64,000 nucleotides of DNA from Strix aluco (lineage: Eukaryota > Chordata > Aves > Strigiformes > Strigidae). The notes below the pieces were generated by a model. It saw nothing but the letters and a program-made list of their open reading frames with translations, was not told the origin of the DNA and ran no database searches. Location: NCBI RefSeq assembly GCF_031877795.1, contig NC_133948.1:16508948-16572947 (forward strand), given 5' to 3'. The position numbers were made by a program, and so were the translations under genes. Below, piece after piece: positions 1-11,939 of this stretch (position 1 is the stretch's first letter; each line of letters opens with the position of its first letter).

Positions 1-112
1 GTTGACCCAGCGCTGAGGGATCTGGTGGAGTTGGGAACTGTCAGTGTGAGGTTCATGGTTGGACTGGAGGAGCTTCAAGGGCTTTTCCAACCAAGACGAT
101 TCTGTGAATTCA
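1..112 (+). repeat. CR1 LINE, 3' end fragment
   Basis: The stretch has the typical avian CR1 3' tail: GGTTGGACT, then a CTTTTCCAACC box, then GATTCTGTGA. Its left part lies outside the window. It sits about 420 bp upstream of the DGCR6 start codon. No coding capacity remains. Confidence 0.8.
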
Positions 113-159
113 TCGAAAACATTTTTAACGGTGTTCAAGCCCGAGCAGTGGGACACCCT

Positions 160-535
160 GCAGATGCTCTCCCCGCGCGCCCCACGGGATGGGCTGGAGA
201 GAAACCGCCAGCAAAGCCCCGCCAACGGCGCCACAGATGTGCGGGGAGCTGCGCGGAGGGCTGCGCGGGAAGCTGCGGGGGGAGCTGCGCGGGAAGCTGC
301 GGGGGGAGCTGCGGGGGGAGCTGCGGGGGGAGCTGCGGGGGGAGCTGCGGGGGAAGCTGCGCACACGCCTGCGAGCTCCAAGGGCGCCAGGGCCGGGACG
401 GGGCCAGAGTCTGGGGGCGTGTCGGGGGGGCGGGCGTGGCCATGGCATGGGGGCGTGGCAGGGGGCGTGGCCGGGCAGTGGCGCGGAGTGGCGGGGCGCA
501 GGCGCGCGCATGCGCAGTGCGGGGCAGGGCGGGCG
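160..535 (+). promoter_or_regulatory. CpG-island promoter of DGCR6
   Basis: Very GC- and CpG-rich DNA runs from about 160 through exon 1. It contains several GGGGCGTGG / GGGCGTGGCC boxes (about 411-480), which fit SP/KLF factors. At 505-516 it has CGCGCATGCGCA, a full match to the palindromic NRF1 consensus, 19 bp before the ATG. No TATA box is seen. The transcription start cannot be fixed from sequence alone. The promoter role is inferred from position and composition. Confidence 0.65.
238..362 (+). repeat. GC-rich tandem repeat (about 12-bp unit)
   Basis: About ten tandem copies of a unit like GGGGAGCTGCGG, with GCGCGGGA variants, sit in the DGCR6 promoter island. Apparent open frames across it are a by-product of the repeat. 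A (GGC)6 run just downstream encodes a glycine tract in exon 1. Confidence 0.85.
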
Positions 536-3500
536 ATGGAGCGGTTCGGCGGCGGCGGCGGCGGCGGGCCCGGGGGGTACGAGGCGGCGGCGGAGCAGCT
601 GTCCCGGCAGCAGGAGCGGCACTACCGGCTGCTGTCGGAGCTGCAGGCGCTGGTGAAGGCGCTGCCCAGGTGAGCGGAGGGCGGTGCGGCGGCGGGGCCC
701 GCCCTGCCCCGGTGCCGGGGCCCGCCTTGACCCGGTGCCGGGGCCCGCCCTGACCCGGTGCCGGTACCGGCAGCCCGTGCCAGCAGCGCCTCTCGTACAC
801 GACGCTGAGCGACCTGGCGCTGGCGCTGCTGGACGGGACCGTCTTCGAGATCGTGCAGGGCCTGCTGGAGATCCAGCACCTCACCGAGAAGAACCTCTAC
901 AGCCAGCGCCTGCAGCTGCACAGCGAGCACCGCGGTGCGCCCGGCGGGGGGCACGGGGGGGCACCGGGGGTGCGGGCGGTGAGGACACGGCGGGGGGGTG
1001 CGGCGGGGGATAGGCCCAGGGCACTTGGGCGAGGGGGGGGGCACGGAGGGGCACAGGCCAGGAGCACTGAGGGAGGCCTGGGACGTAGTGGGGGGGGAAC
1101 TCGGGGGGTAGTGCTGGGCGACTGCGGGAGGGACACGGGGGGGCAGTCGTGGACACTGGGCAGGGGGGCACTGGGGGGCAGTTGTGGGACGCTGGGGGGG
1201 CACTGGGGGACAGTCGTGGGACACTGGGCAGGGGGGCACTGGGGGACAGTTGTGGGACACTGGGGGTGGCCCTGGGTGGCAGTTGTGGGACACTGTGGGG
1301 TGGCACTGGGTGGCAGTTGTGGGACACTGGGGGGGCACTGGGTGGCAGTCATGGGACACTGGAGAGGGGGGCACTGGGTGGCAGTTGTGGGACACTGTGG
1401 GGTGGCACTGGGTGGCAGTTGTGGGACACTGGGGGGGGCACTGGGTGGCAGTTATGGGACACTGGGGGGCACTGTGTGGCAGTCACGGGACACTGTGGGG
1501 TGGCACTGGGTGGCAGTTGTGGGACACTGGGGGGGCACTGGGGGACAGTTGTGAAACACTGGGGAGGGGGGCACTGGGTGGCAGTCGTGGGACCTTGGGG
1601 GGGCACTGGGCTGTTGTGGGACACTGTGGGGTGGCACTGGGTGGCAGTCGTGGGACACTGGGGGGGACAGCAGGCGGTGCAGGGGGTGATGGGGACACTG
1701 TGGAGAGGAGGCTGGCTCAGGGCATCCAGGAGCTGGAGATGTGACCACGGGGGGGCAGTGGGGGTGACACTGAGGGGGGGGACACGCGGGAAGGAGGGGG
1801 GCGGTGGCGCCGGCATGCCCTGACCCGCTCCCGTCCCACCGCAGGGCTGAAGCAGGAGCTCTTCCACCGGCACAAGGAGGCCCAGCAGTGCTGCCGGCCC
1901 CACAACCTGCCGCTGCTCCGCGCCGCCCAGCAGCGCGAGATGGAGGTGAGGGGGGGCCCGGCCGGGCACAGCCCTCCCCTGGCGCAGGGGTCGTGTCCCT
2001 TCCCCAGGGGGGGCTCACAGCAGGACCACCCCTGCGTCACAGGAGCATCGCAGCATCTCTGGAGGGTTTAACTAGTCACCCCCTGCCGCCTTGCGAGCCA
2101 CCAGCCGTCCTGTCTGGCCTTGCTAGTGCAGCCCTGAGTTCCTCACCCTGACTTGGGGGTCCCCTCCTCTTGCTCTGCCCTTTGTCCCCCCCAAGATTGT
2201 AGAGAGGTTGGTGCTGGTCTCTTCTCACAGGTGATTAGTGACAGAACGAGAGGGAACGGCTTTAAACTGCAACAGGGGAGGTTCAGACTGGACATGAGGA
2301 AAAAATGTTTCCCAGCAAGAGTGGTCAGAGAGTGGAATAGGCTGCCCAGGGAGGGGGTGGAGTCACCATCCCTGGGTGTGTTTAAGGGTCGTTTGGATGA
2401 GCTGTTGGGGGATGTGGGGTAGGGGAGAACTTTGTAGAGTCGGGCTGAGGGTTGGACTTGATGATCCCGAGGGGCTTTTCCAACCTGAGTGATTCTGTGA
2501 TTCTAAGATTGGGGGCCCAGGCTCTTGCCATCTAGGATAGCTGCAGTCGAGGCGTGATCTGGGAGTTGTGGAAGTTTAGGAGCCCACTCCGAAAGAGCGG
2601 TGTTCCCCGCTATGCCTTCATGATTCCTCGTTATTTGGCAGGCTGAAGCCTGGGTACAAATAGAGCAAGTTGACAGAAAACACGGAGAAGGTACGTGAAA
2701 CCTGCTATTACACCATAGCAAGCAGAAAGCAGAGAATAGTCAAAAAATAACACGTTTTACTTAGTAGCCCCGATAAGGAGATATGTAAGTATAGAAATAG
2801 TTTCTGCAAGCATCCCAAGGCATGTGGAGAAAAGCACTTCAGCACGAGCAGTAGGTTCGGTCCCAAAGGACTTATCTGTACATTGCTGATAAGATAGAGG
2901 CAGTTTTATAAGGTAAAGGAAATTGCAAGTAGCTAGTTATCTTAATCAACGCAATTTAAATGTAGGGGGGAAGTTATTTCACTCCACGTAAGGCAAACAA
3001 ATAACTGTTTAAATACAGGCTCGTTCCTGACCTTTGCCCATGACGAGCACCACATCAGCGCTCGCTGTTGGGTCTTTTGTCTTGGTGTTTCCACGTCCCT
3101 TGTTCTGTGTTAAGGTGACTAAAGCCAGGCTGGGCCTCTACTACCTGTCCCTGTCTCTAGCTTATACTTGCAGCAAGGAATAATCTATACTGCCTGTTTT
3201 AAAGTGTTTCCAGCATTGTATTCACTCATTAAGTGGGCCACACATGGGTCATTTCTCCTTGTCTTACATGGTGGGCAACTTCTCCCTACTTCCTTCCACG
3301 TTCCCCCTGCCTTTCTCTTCTGTTTCCTCTGCCACATGTTACTAGAGTTACTTCTTCCCTTTTTTATCTTCTGATATTCCTGCTGTAGAGCATTTCAGGA
3401 ATAGATCGATCATCTCTGTAACCTGGTACCTGTCTAGTCAGAGCTGCCCTGTGTGGTTGAAGGTTTCAAAGACCAGCTCCACAAGATAGCTTGGGGTTGG

Positions 3501-6500
3501 TCTCCCGGGAGAGGTGATACAAGATGTAGTTTTTAGATGTCTGATTTCTTACTGAAACCCATGCCTCTCATACAGGGTCACCTGTATGCTGAAGTAAAAG
3601 CTTCTGTTTAAGCCTTAGTTTTCTCCAGGATTTTGGCACTTTTCTGTAGCCCAGAATCACATGCCAGCCCTAAGCAGTGTGTTATTTGTATGTTTGAAAA
3701 AAACACTATCTGTTTTTTCCAAACCCATGAAAAGTCACTTGTCAAGCACAGTAAGTGAAGGAGGTGATGGTGTGGTGCCGCCTCCTTCCCCCAGGGTGGC
3801 TGGGAGAAAGGAGTGTGTTTGGGGAACGAGGGGTTTGAGTCCTTCATATCTTCCACAAAGAACATGAGCCCCTAGACTGAAGGAAGCACAAGGACAGCTT
3901 TTTTAGGTTCACTAGCATCCCGTAGTGAAGGAGGCAATTCTTCCTTAATACCATATAGTTCTGCGAAGCTTTCTCAAACCCATGGACGTAACTAAAAACA
4001 TAAGAAGATGCGAATTGACTGCCGTACGTACATCCAGGAAAGGTTACATGAGGGAGCTCCTGCTCCATGTCAGTAATAATTGCTCTTCGTTTAGCTCAAG
4101 CCTTTTGCAGACAACTACTGATACGTCTGTGCTTAGACAAACCTCGGCTCTTCTCCAGACTGTCCAGGGCTGAGACCTCTGTCATTCAAACTCTGGCTTT
4201 TCCCCAGGACTTGTAGCAGCACGCAGGCTTTCGGCTCCCCTCTTGGATGGATCTGCCCAGGTCTTTTAAACCACCAGCCACTGGTGTAGGAAATCCCAGG
4301 CTTTGTGACTTCTGTGCAGTCAGGATAACCCACCCCCATGAACATTTCCAGCTAAACACGTGCCTCTTTACTGTGTTACAAAGGGGCAGCGTTGCACGAG
4401 TAAAACGTTGAAGCTTGTGTCATTTATTTCTTGCAAGAGAATGAGGCTTCCTTTGTATTTAGATGGGATTTGATGCTTCCTGACTTCCCCCGTGTCTTGC
4501 TCAGTGCAGTCTGGTAAGGTTGTATTGTCTCACCTCCAGAAACATGTGGCTTTTTATTTGAGCTGGGCTCTCCTCATCCTCTGCAATCCTTCTGCTCTCC
4601 TCTCCCCTCTGGCAGGGTTTCTGGTAGGTTGGGGTTTCCTCCAGAGCAGTACCCCTTTCTGCAGCTAGCAGATCATCCAGGTGCTCCTGCAACACGCCCA
4701 CCACTCCTGATTTCCAGCGTGCTTTTGATGTAGCGTGTGGTCTCTATGCTCCATTTCTTCTTCGGGGGCAATGCAGGCATTTCTCTGCTGAGCTTTAGGC
4801 AGATGTCAGCAGGGTGGGAGGAGCTGCGTTCTCCTGGTTGGGGCTATTTAGCCTCATTGGATAATGTTCTCAGTCTGCCAAAAATAGAAGCCCAGCACAC
4901 TGTAGTCCCAAGTGAGATTTCAGCTTGCTGGTGTCAATACAAAATAAACTGGCTTTCCAGTTGTAAAGTTAGGTTTTTGAGGGGTTCAGCTCCTTTGACT
5001 AAATGGGATCTGGGTGTGATTTACAGCTCTGTGTCTTAGTGTCCAGGGAACATGGAGGCTTAGGAAGGCGTCTGAGCTGGCCCCTTGGCGAGCTTTGGTG
5101 GCCTCTGTTACTCCTCCGTATCTTTCTTCAGCCTCACCAGTCCTGTGAGGACTTCTTTTGAGCCCATACCGCTGGAGTGCTCAGCCATAACCTGCAGCTT
5201 ACCAAGAGAAGTCGTTCAGATACTGATCTGTTGCTCGTGGTCTTTCCTGGCCTCCAAACACACTGAGCATGGGCTGCTCCCAGTGCTTTCCCTGCACTTA
5301 TCTTCTTTCCTGGCCTCCAAACACACTGAGCATGGGCTGCTCCCAGTGCTTTCCCTGCACTTTCTTGAGTGGTAGCTTTGCTAGGCAAGGGGAGGAGGTA
5401 AGATCTGGGGCTGTGCTTGCTGCCCTCTGCTGTCCTTGGGACTCTTCAGAGCAGGAGTGCTTCAGGGTCTAGTCACTCTCTGGTTTCATTAGACTTAGAG
5501 ATGAGAAAAAGATAGGAGGAAGGCAGATACTCCACTCTTTTTTTTTTTTTTTTTTTTTTTTTCCTGTTGACGGTTATCTTTTTTCAGGCTGTGGAGCAAC
5601 GAATTCGAGAGGAGCAGCGAATGATGGATGAGAAGATAGTCTTGGAACTGGACCAAAAAGTGATAGACCAACAGAGCACTCTGGAGAAGGCTGGGGTGTC
5701 TGGCTTCTACATCACCACCAACCCACAGGTTAGTGTTTAGGCAGGGAGTGTAGGATCTGACAGTACTCTTGTGTTAATATCTTTATTTTTAAAAAAACCT
5801 TGCTCTTAGCTAATTCTGAATCACTCGGTCAGAAAAAATGATCCATCCTTTGCCTCATCAGCTGATGGGCAACATGCCCTGGGCGGACGTGGTACCAGGT
5901 TCAGAATGAAGGAGCGGAAGCCCGTTAGACAGCGCAACATCCCCAGATTTCTGCAATATTTTTCCCAGTGTGGAGGGAAGGAACGCTCTGCCAACAGCCT
6001 GCAGTCCTGTGACTCTTGAATAATACTAAAATAAGTGGCTGTGTAGGTTTATCACTTTTGTACCTCGCTTAGCTGTACAAATTGCCTTCAGAAGCCTTTT
6101 TATTAGGCATCTTGTTAATCCTTGCATGTGACTTACTGGAGATGATGATCTCAGACTGTGATTAGAAAATTGTTCTTGGTTTCCCCAGTGCATCTGCTCT
6201 TAAAACTTGTGAGCAATTGCCTGGGTTTTTCTCTGTTGTCTTAACGCCACCGCAGGAATGAAAAAATAAAACTTCCAAAGTCTCATTGTAAGGCCGCAGA
6301 AGTTTGCAGGGAATGCAGAAACAGACTGTTCTTAACTCTTGTTTTTTCAGCTGATTAAATTTCACTTTGATAAAGACCTACTAGTGAGAAAAGATGGCTT
6401 TAAGTTAGTTAAACAGGCATTTTCTAAAGCCCACACAATTCCTGGCTGTGTAACCTTGAACAAGCCTCTTATTTTTCCTGTGCTGCTATTCCTCATCTGT

Positions 6501-7674
6501 ATAATGAAAGCGGTTCTTTCTCTCCCTTCCTGCCCCTGCCTTTTATGTTATTTTTGTAAGTAATAACCCTTAGCAGGGTTCCTATTTGCTGGGTTTTGTT
6601 TATGTTTGCCTTTACGATAGCTGGCAAACCAGACCCAGACCTTGGCTTGTACCTGTGAATGCCACCATCGTATAAGAAATCACTGCTGGAATCTGCTCTC
6701 CGTGCGTTTCCCATCAGCCGATGTGGTTCCTTTCAGTCTGTTGTATAAGATGCCTGCTTATGCAGTTGCCACATTTTTACAAAAATAGATTTTTATTTCC
6801 ATAATGTAATGTCTGCAAGTCTGAGTCACAGAGCAGGCTTCGCTGAATTAGCTACTCCACCGTGTAGTCTGTGTGCTAAATGGCTGGTGAGCTAAATGTG
6901 AGTGAAGAACAAGCAGATGGTAAGGAAGCCGTGAGCTGATGTTGGTGACTGCAGGAGGCAGTGGTCTCCACTTGATTACAGTCATGGAAAAGGGAGTTTT
7001 TGAAGGGGAACGAAATACCCAGAGGAAATTTGAGGCCCCAGCACAGCAGTGTGTTACACATGCCTTAGACTCCGCTTAGCACCCAAAGCAATCCCTCCTG
7101 CTTCCTGCCTGCCTGTGCTGGAAAAGGATCAGGGTGTTGAAGGTCCTGTTGGAGGACGAGGGGAGGGAGCTGTGCTGACCCAGAGAAACTCCTCTGGGGT
7201 GTGTGGCTGTGGGTGGGCAGGGGGATGCTGCTGCCCCACTCCTGGAGGCTGCTCCAGAAGGGGAAACCTGCGCAACTGGCCAGCCCTCACGGCACTTCGC
7301 ACTAAACCATGGTCAAGAAAAAAGAACCCTTCTAAATCCTTAATGAATCGTAAAGCTCTGGGGTTCCTAAGACAGCTGCAGTTTGCAGCAGATCCATCAA
7401 GATATTACTGACCTGAATTTTATAGAAATGCTTAAACAAGATGAAGCCTTTGGTTTGTATCTGCATGCTTTTTCTTTTGTTCCCTGAAGATTAGTGGCTC
7501 TTGAGTGGGTGGTACAAGGCAGTCCTTTCTGCTTCCTGCAGCAGGGAATGGGATCGTCTTATCCTTGCAAAAATGTCTCTTCCTTTGCAGGAGCTGACTT
7601 TACAGATGAATTTACTGGAACTGATTCGGAAGTTACAACAGAAGGAATCCGAGTCGGAGAAGGCTTTTTCCTGA
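536..7674 (+). CDS. DGCR6: DGCR6, DiGeorge critical region 6 protein
   Basis: Five exons join in phase: 536-669, 774-934, 1845-1945, 5588-5728 and 7591-7674, giving 206 aa (human about 220). The family core is clear: [20 protein letters not shown] near residue 49, then [25 protein letters not shown], a long charged helical stretch (residues about 130-160, probably coiled coil) and [20 protein letters not shown] near the C-terminus. DGCR6 is a small, mostly helical protein related to Drosophila gonadal (gdl). Its biochemical role is poorly defined; links to neural-crest development and GABA-B receptor trafficking come from the literature. The start was chosen because MER followed by the QQERHY core matches the family. 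The N-terminus is glycine-rich, from a GGC run. The C-terminus is shorter than in human. Internal splice sites are canonical GT/AG. Confidence 0.95.
697..766 (+). repeat. Short GC-rich tandem repeat in DGCR6 intron 1
   Basis: Three imperfect copies of a roughly 25-bp unit (GACCCGGTGCCGGGGCCCGC type) fill most of the 104-bp first intron and stop just before the exon 2 acceptor at 773. Confidence 0.75.
1020..1700 (+). repeat. Minisatellite in DGCR6 intron 2
   Basis: A G-rich array of roughly 33-36-bp units, of the form GGCACTGGGTGGCAGTTGTG plus GGACACTGGGG, occupies most of intron 2 and is cleanest from about 1140 to 1670. Units differ by small substitutions (GTCGTGG/GTTGTGG, TGTGGGGTGG). Every frame is open for long stretches because the unit lacks stops. 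The G-runs could form quadruplexes in RNA. The array ends about 145 bp before the exon 3 acceptor. Confidence 0.9.
2193..2511 (+). repeat. CR1 LINE, 3'-truncated copy
   Basis: A typical 5'-truncated avian CR1 3' end: TCTCTTCTCACAGGTGATTA, an AGGTTCAGACTGGACATGAG segment, TGGAATAGGCTGCCCAGGGA, GGAGTCACCATCCCTGG, and the CTTTTCCAACC..GATTCTGTGATTCT tail. It lies in DGCR6 intron 3 in the sense direction. It is flanked by a 7-bp direct repeat AAGATTG (2193-2199 and 2505-2511), which could be a target duplication or chance. Confidence 0.93.
5241..5362 (+). repeat. 63-bp perfect tandem duplication
   Basis: The segment starting TCTTTCCTGGCCTCCAAACA at 5241 recurs at 5304 with 59 identical bases in a row, giving a 63-bp period. 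The lack of divergence suggests a young duplication or ongoing length variation. It is intronic, in DGCR6 intron 3. Confidence 0.9.
5538..5562 (+). repeat. T25 homopolymer
   Basis: A run of 25 T ends 25 bp before the DGCR6 exon 4 acceptor AG (5586-5587). It doubles as an unusually long polypyrimidine tract. Its length is likely variable between individuals and prone to sequencing error. Confidence 0.85.
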
Positions 7675-8465
7675 ATGAGCAAATCTGCTGTTTACTTCCC
7701 AGAGTTTTCTTCTGACTTCCCTCTACAGAATAGACTGTTAATGCATTTGCTTTATATTGTGTCAGGAAGAAGCTACTGGCTGTAGAAGAAATAGCTGAGG
7801 CCCTTAGATAACCTTAGAGCTGGGTGAAGCAGACTCCCAGAGCAGGGGGGTGGCTGGGGAGCATCAGACTGCCTCTCTGGTCCTCGGAGCAAGATGTGTC
7901 CTGCAGGTCTTGCTAAAACAAGAGGTGATGGAGAATGTTCATCTGCATGTACATTTATTTGCTAAGCCAGGGGAGAGAGGGCCAGGCTCCGAGGCTGCAA
8001 ACCCAGCCTAGCTGCGTATGGGTGACCCTGAGCTAGGGTGAATCGAGCTCAGTGGGTGAGCAGTGCGATCTCCTCTTCCGATTCAAGGAGGAGGAGTGAG
8101 TGTCTCTGGCAGGGGATGGGAGAGGGAGCAGCTGCCCCGTCAGACTGGGAAGCGAAGCGGACTCGCCATCCGGTGCCGCCTCGCCATGGCAGATGGTTGG
8201 CAGCTGGGAAAAAAGAGTTCAAGGTTTATCTACAAGAAGATGCTTCTCTGTGTGTTGAGGCAGAAAACAGCCTCTTGAACTGACAGACCCTTCCCAGTGA
8301 GACCTCTAGGTAGATAAGAGCCCTGGCTTTATTAAAGGAGGATTTCAGGCCTCTGCCCACCGTTACTGGACTGTGACATTCGCAGTGTTCCCTCCCGACT
8401 CGGAAAGCAGAGAAGGATCGAGAGCTTTTGCTTTGTTACTTTAAACCAGTTTCCGAATGAAGAGA

Positions 8466-8471
8466 AATAAA
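8466..8471 (+). terminator. Poly(A) signal of DGCR6
   Basis: A canonical AATAAA lies 792 nt after the DGCR6 stop codon, followed by a T/G-containing stretch (TATTCTGTCCTG). It would give a 3' UTR of about 0.8 kb. No AATAAA was noticed between the stop and this site. Confidence 0.65.
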
Positions 8472-8489
8472 ATATTCTGTCCTGCCTTC

Positions 8490-11400
8490 TGGGGCTGCAG
8501 CTCTCTAAATGTCAATGATTGTGATTACATTTGTCTCCTCCCTGCTTGATGAGTGTGGGGGTTGGGGTGTGCCAGGTTAAAGCTGGGGGGGAACCTTGAG
8601 TGGTTCCGAGACCTTTCAGGGCTGAGCTGATGACCCCGAGAGCCCAAGTCGCATCTTCAGGGGACAGAAGGAGTTGGGGCACTTGCTGAAAATTTGGTAA
8701 AAGATTGCTCCAAGTATGTAAGAAAGGTGTGGTGCCATGGCTGCCTGTAGGGAACAGGATGGTGCAAGGGAGAGTCTGTAAGCAGTTCTGCTCTTCACGT
8801 ATGAAGTTCAAGTTGGAGAAGCTGTTGGGGGTGGCTCAAAAACTTGGGCCGTTGTGTGTTGAAGGGCATTGATTCCCCCCAGGTCACTGTTTAAGGGTGT
8901 TCTGGCATTCCCAGAGCAAGGCTCATGTTTGGGAGACATCTCCTTTGTGTAACTTCGCTCTTGGCTGCATCCTCTGCTGTTACTGCAGCAATCTCTCTTT
9001 GCAGCAGAAGGCAGCGTGAGAAGATTCAGTATGCTGCTCAGCACTGAGGCTGGGCGATGGGTTGGTACCAAGGTGCTGTGAGCCCTTGTGTTCCCATGAA
9101 AGCAGGTCACTGAAGCTGGAGCGAGCCAGCTGTGGAGCTGGAGAACCAGCTAAAGTGAGGAAACCTGCGAAGGTGTTGGAAGAGCTTGTGGGTGGCCTTT
9201 TGGCAGGGCAAGGTGGTGGTGGAGGAGTTGCCCACTGCTGTAGGCAAACACTGAAGATCAGCAGCTACAAGGACCACTGAGACTTTTGCAAATTCAGGGC
9301 TGAGGCCCCCTCCTGTTGCCATCACGGGTGGGTGTTTCCTCCCCACAGGAGTGCAGCTGGAGATGAGAGGTACCTCTCTCATGGGGTCTCTGCCTCCTGG
9401 AGGAGAATCCCCAGCTGGAAGGTGAGCTGATGTGGGACCTGCATCATTGCAGGATCTCCACGAACCACCCTGAATGGTGTGGATGCTTGACTCTCAGCTG
9501 TGAGCCCTGCACTCAACTGCTAAAATGAGGAGCAGAGTGGGCAGCGTTCCCCTCTGGAGACACCTTCATCCGGCCTGTGAGGACACGTACAGACACAGAG
9601 TCGCTGGTGCTGACCGGGTGAAGAATGCATCCGTGTTCCTCTGAGTGTGGCCAGAGCTGTTGGCAAGGAAATTGCTTCCCGAGGTGAGGGTGAGGGAGGC
9701 AGAGATGAACGATGGGTCCTATTGCAGGAACGGAGACAGACTGACTGCCTGGGTGCTGGGCGGGCAGCGCTGCCTCCCAGAAGGACCCCCCCTCCCCTTC
9801 TTTGGCACAACGGAGCCGATGGTGTGGCTGGAGGAGCTCGGGGGCAGCCAATGCAGCAGGTCGGGATCGCCAGAGGTGGGGTCAGCCCCGCTTCGCTGCC
9901 CTGTGCTGCGAAGAGTGGAGCCCACCTTGGTCCAGAGCTCCCCAGGAGCCAGGAGAGCTGGTCACTGCCACCTCCGTTGCCATCTGTCCCGGGCATCGCG
10001 GCGGCTGCTCCGGCACTGCCATGACAACGGCAGCTCTCAGGCTTCCTGCTCCCACCATCTGGTTGTGGACGGCTCTGCCAGGCAGCCGATCCGAGCTGAA
10101 ATTTTCCATGCCTGTGGTCAGGTTGTGTTTCAGAAAGGCTCTCTGCGTGAGGTGGAGAGCGGCAGGGTGGTCAGGCATGGCTAATTGGTGGAAAAGGTTA
10201 TCTTAAGGGAATAAAGCGCCTGGGATAGCTCATGACCAGGGAGTATTCATTCAGCACGATTTCAGCAGAGGAAAACTTGCTCAGCTCCCCCCCCCCCCGA
10301 AGCATTGCTGGGTGCTACGGCGCTGAGGATACACGTATTTTTCCAGGCAAGTGCTTTTGTGTCACTAGAGGGTGACGCCTTCCTACAGCACTGGCTGTGC
10401 CTGTGCTACTGCAGTTGTGTTACTGCCGGTGAGGGCTGGGCTGGGCTGGGACCTGGTGACAGTGATCCGAAGGAGCTGCAAGTGCTGCCAAGGATTAGTG
10501 GATTTTGGCTGTCTCAGCTCCTTGGTTCAACCACCTGGGCAGCCCCCGAGCTCTAGACTGGTGCCCCAGGAAGATGTAGTTGGGAACCCCTTTGGTGACA
10601 GCTCAGGTGGCTTCAGCCACCCACGGAGCTGGACCTTAAGTTCCCCTTGTGTGCCAGAAGCAACGTGGAGAGGGGATGCACGAGAGGATCAAGTTCCTCG
10701 TTCTGGTGTGAGGTGACTGATGGGAGAGCTCCGGCTCTGTGCCAGCCCATGAGCTGGGGGAAGGTGAATGATGGGTGGAAGAAAGGGACAACTCCTGTTT
10801 CCTGCTTCCTTTTTCTATACTTTGGGCTGCTGAGGAGGATAGCGAGGTGCCCTCCATGTAAGGAGGCTGATTCAGCACAGATAAGGGTGAATTTATGTAG
10901 GTGGGAGCCCTCAGTGTTGCATGGTGGGCTACAAGTTGACCACTACCACTCAGGAGTGACATTTGGGGTGATGACTGATGGGTCTGTGGAAACATCAGCT
11001 TTAGTGCTCAATAGCCATCAGAAAACCTATGAGACGTTAGGAAGGGAGCAGAGAAGAAAATGAGAAACATTTTGTTGCTGGTGCACCGACACCCAAACAC
11101 AGGTCCCTTCATCCCAGGAAGGGTGCGGCAGAGCTGGAACAGGCTCTGCAAAGGCCGTGGGGACATCAGAGGTCTGGACCACCTTCCAGCCAAGCTGGAC
11201 TCCTCTATCCGAAAATGAGGTGCCCAAGATGGGACAGGGTAGAGATAAAACTACAGGTGACATGGAGAGGGACTTCACTCCCTTCAAACACAAGAGCTGG
11301 GGTGTTACATGAAGCCTGTAAAAGGCAGGTTTAGGGGGAAGAGGTGACTGTTTGGGAAACTCCTTGCCATGGCGGGCTAAGAGAAGCGGAAGGTTTATGT

Positions 11401-11930
11401 TGGTTCAAGGGGAGGTGAGGCACTTCTGGAAAAGAAATGCCTTTGGATTTAGGGAGAGAGGTGAATCCTCTCCACCGAGCTGTGGTACTTGGAGCCAGGT
11501 GGAAGCACTACACACTTGCTCAGGTTTTGTGCCCTTGCTCAGACAAGGACTTGCTTCAGTCCTGGGCAGCAGGACCGTGAGCTGGATCGGCCTGTTCCAG
11601 CGCCCACCTTCCGCTGCTGCCCCTCCAGCCGCCTTCCCCTACATCTCTGCTTCGTCAGGACAAATACCTGAGCGTGGAGCTCGTCCCCATCCTCCAGGCA
11701 GCGGCCCCAGAGCACGGGGGGTAGAGGGAGATTCCTCCCTGGAGTAGCCCCGGAGGAGAGGAGCAGGGTCTCAGCCCTCGGCTCCATCCCCAGCCGCGCC
11801 CAGCAGCCGAGATGCGGGATAACGGCTCCATCCTCCCTCCGCGCCTCCCTTGACGCGGGGCTCAGGCTGCTCAAGCCCAGCACATCCACGGGGCCGGTGT
11901 CCAGCCCGCAGCCGTGAGGTCGTGAGGACG
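8490..11930. other. Intergenic DNA between DGCR6 and SLC7A4
   Basis: I see no recognisable gene. The 9.6-10.2 kb part is GC-richer and open for 179 codons (9645-10184), but it has no family signature and no splice partner. An AATAAA occurs at about 10209. A C10 run is at about 10280. A stretch near 11100-11200 (GAGCTGGAACAGGCTCTGC) hints at a decayed CR1. Confidence 0.5.
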
Positions 11931-11939
11931 TTGCCAAAA

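Noticed and set aside
1149-1823. Long open frames (up to 257 codons) on both strands of the minisatellite
   Set aside because: They are periodic translations of the tandem repeat and carry no family signature; DGCR6 exons flank and explain the region.
10000-10030. Possible RFX X-box half sites (GTTGCC; GTTGTCATGG on the reverse strand)
   Set aside because: Each has only one good half-site and there is no gene start nearby.
9645-10184. 179-codon open frame in intergenic DNA
   Set aside because: No recognisable domain, no splice partner and GC-rich context; not called as a gene.
11050-11230. Possible decayed CR1
   Set aside because: Only one CR1-like word (CTGGAACAGGCT type) is clear; too weak to list as an element.
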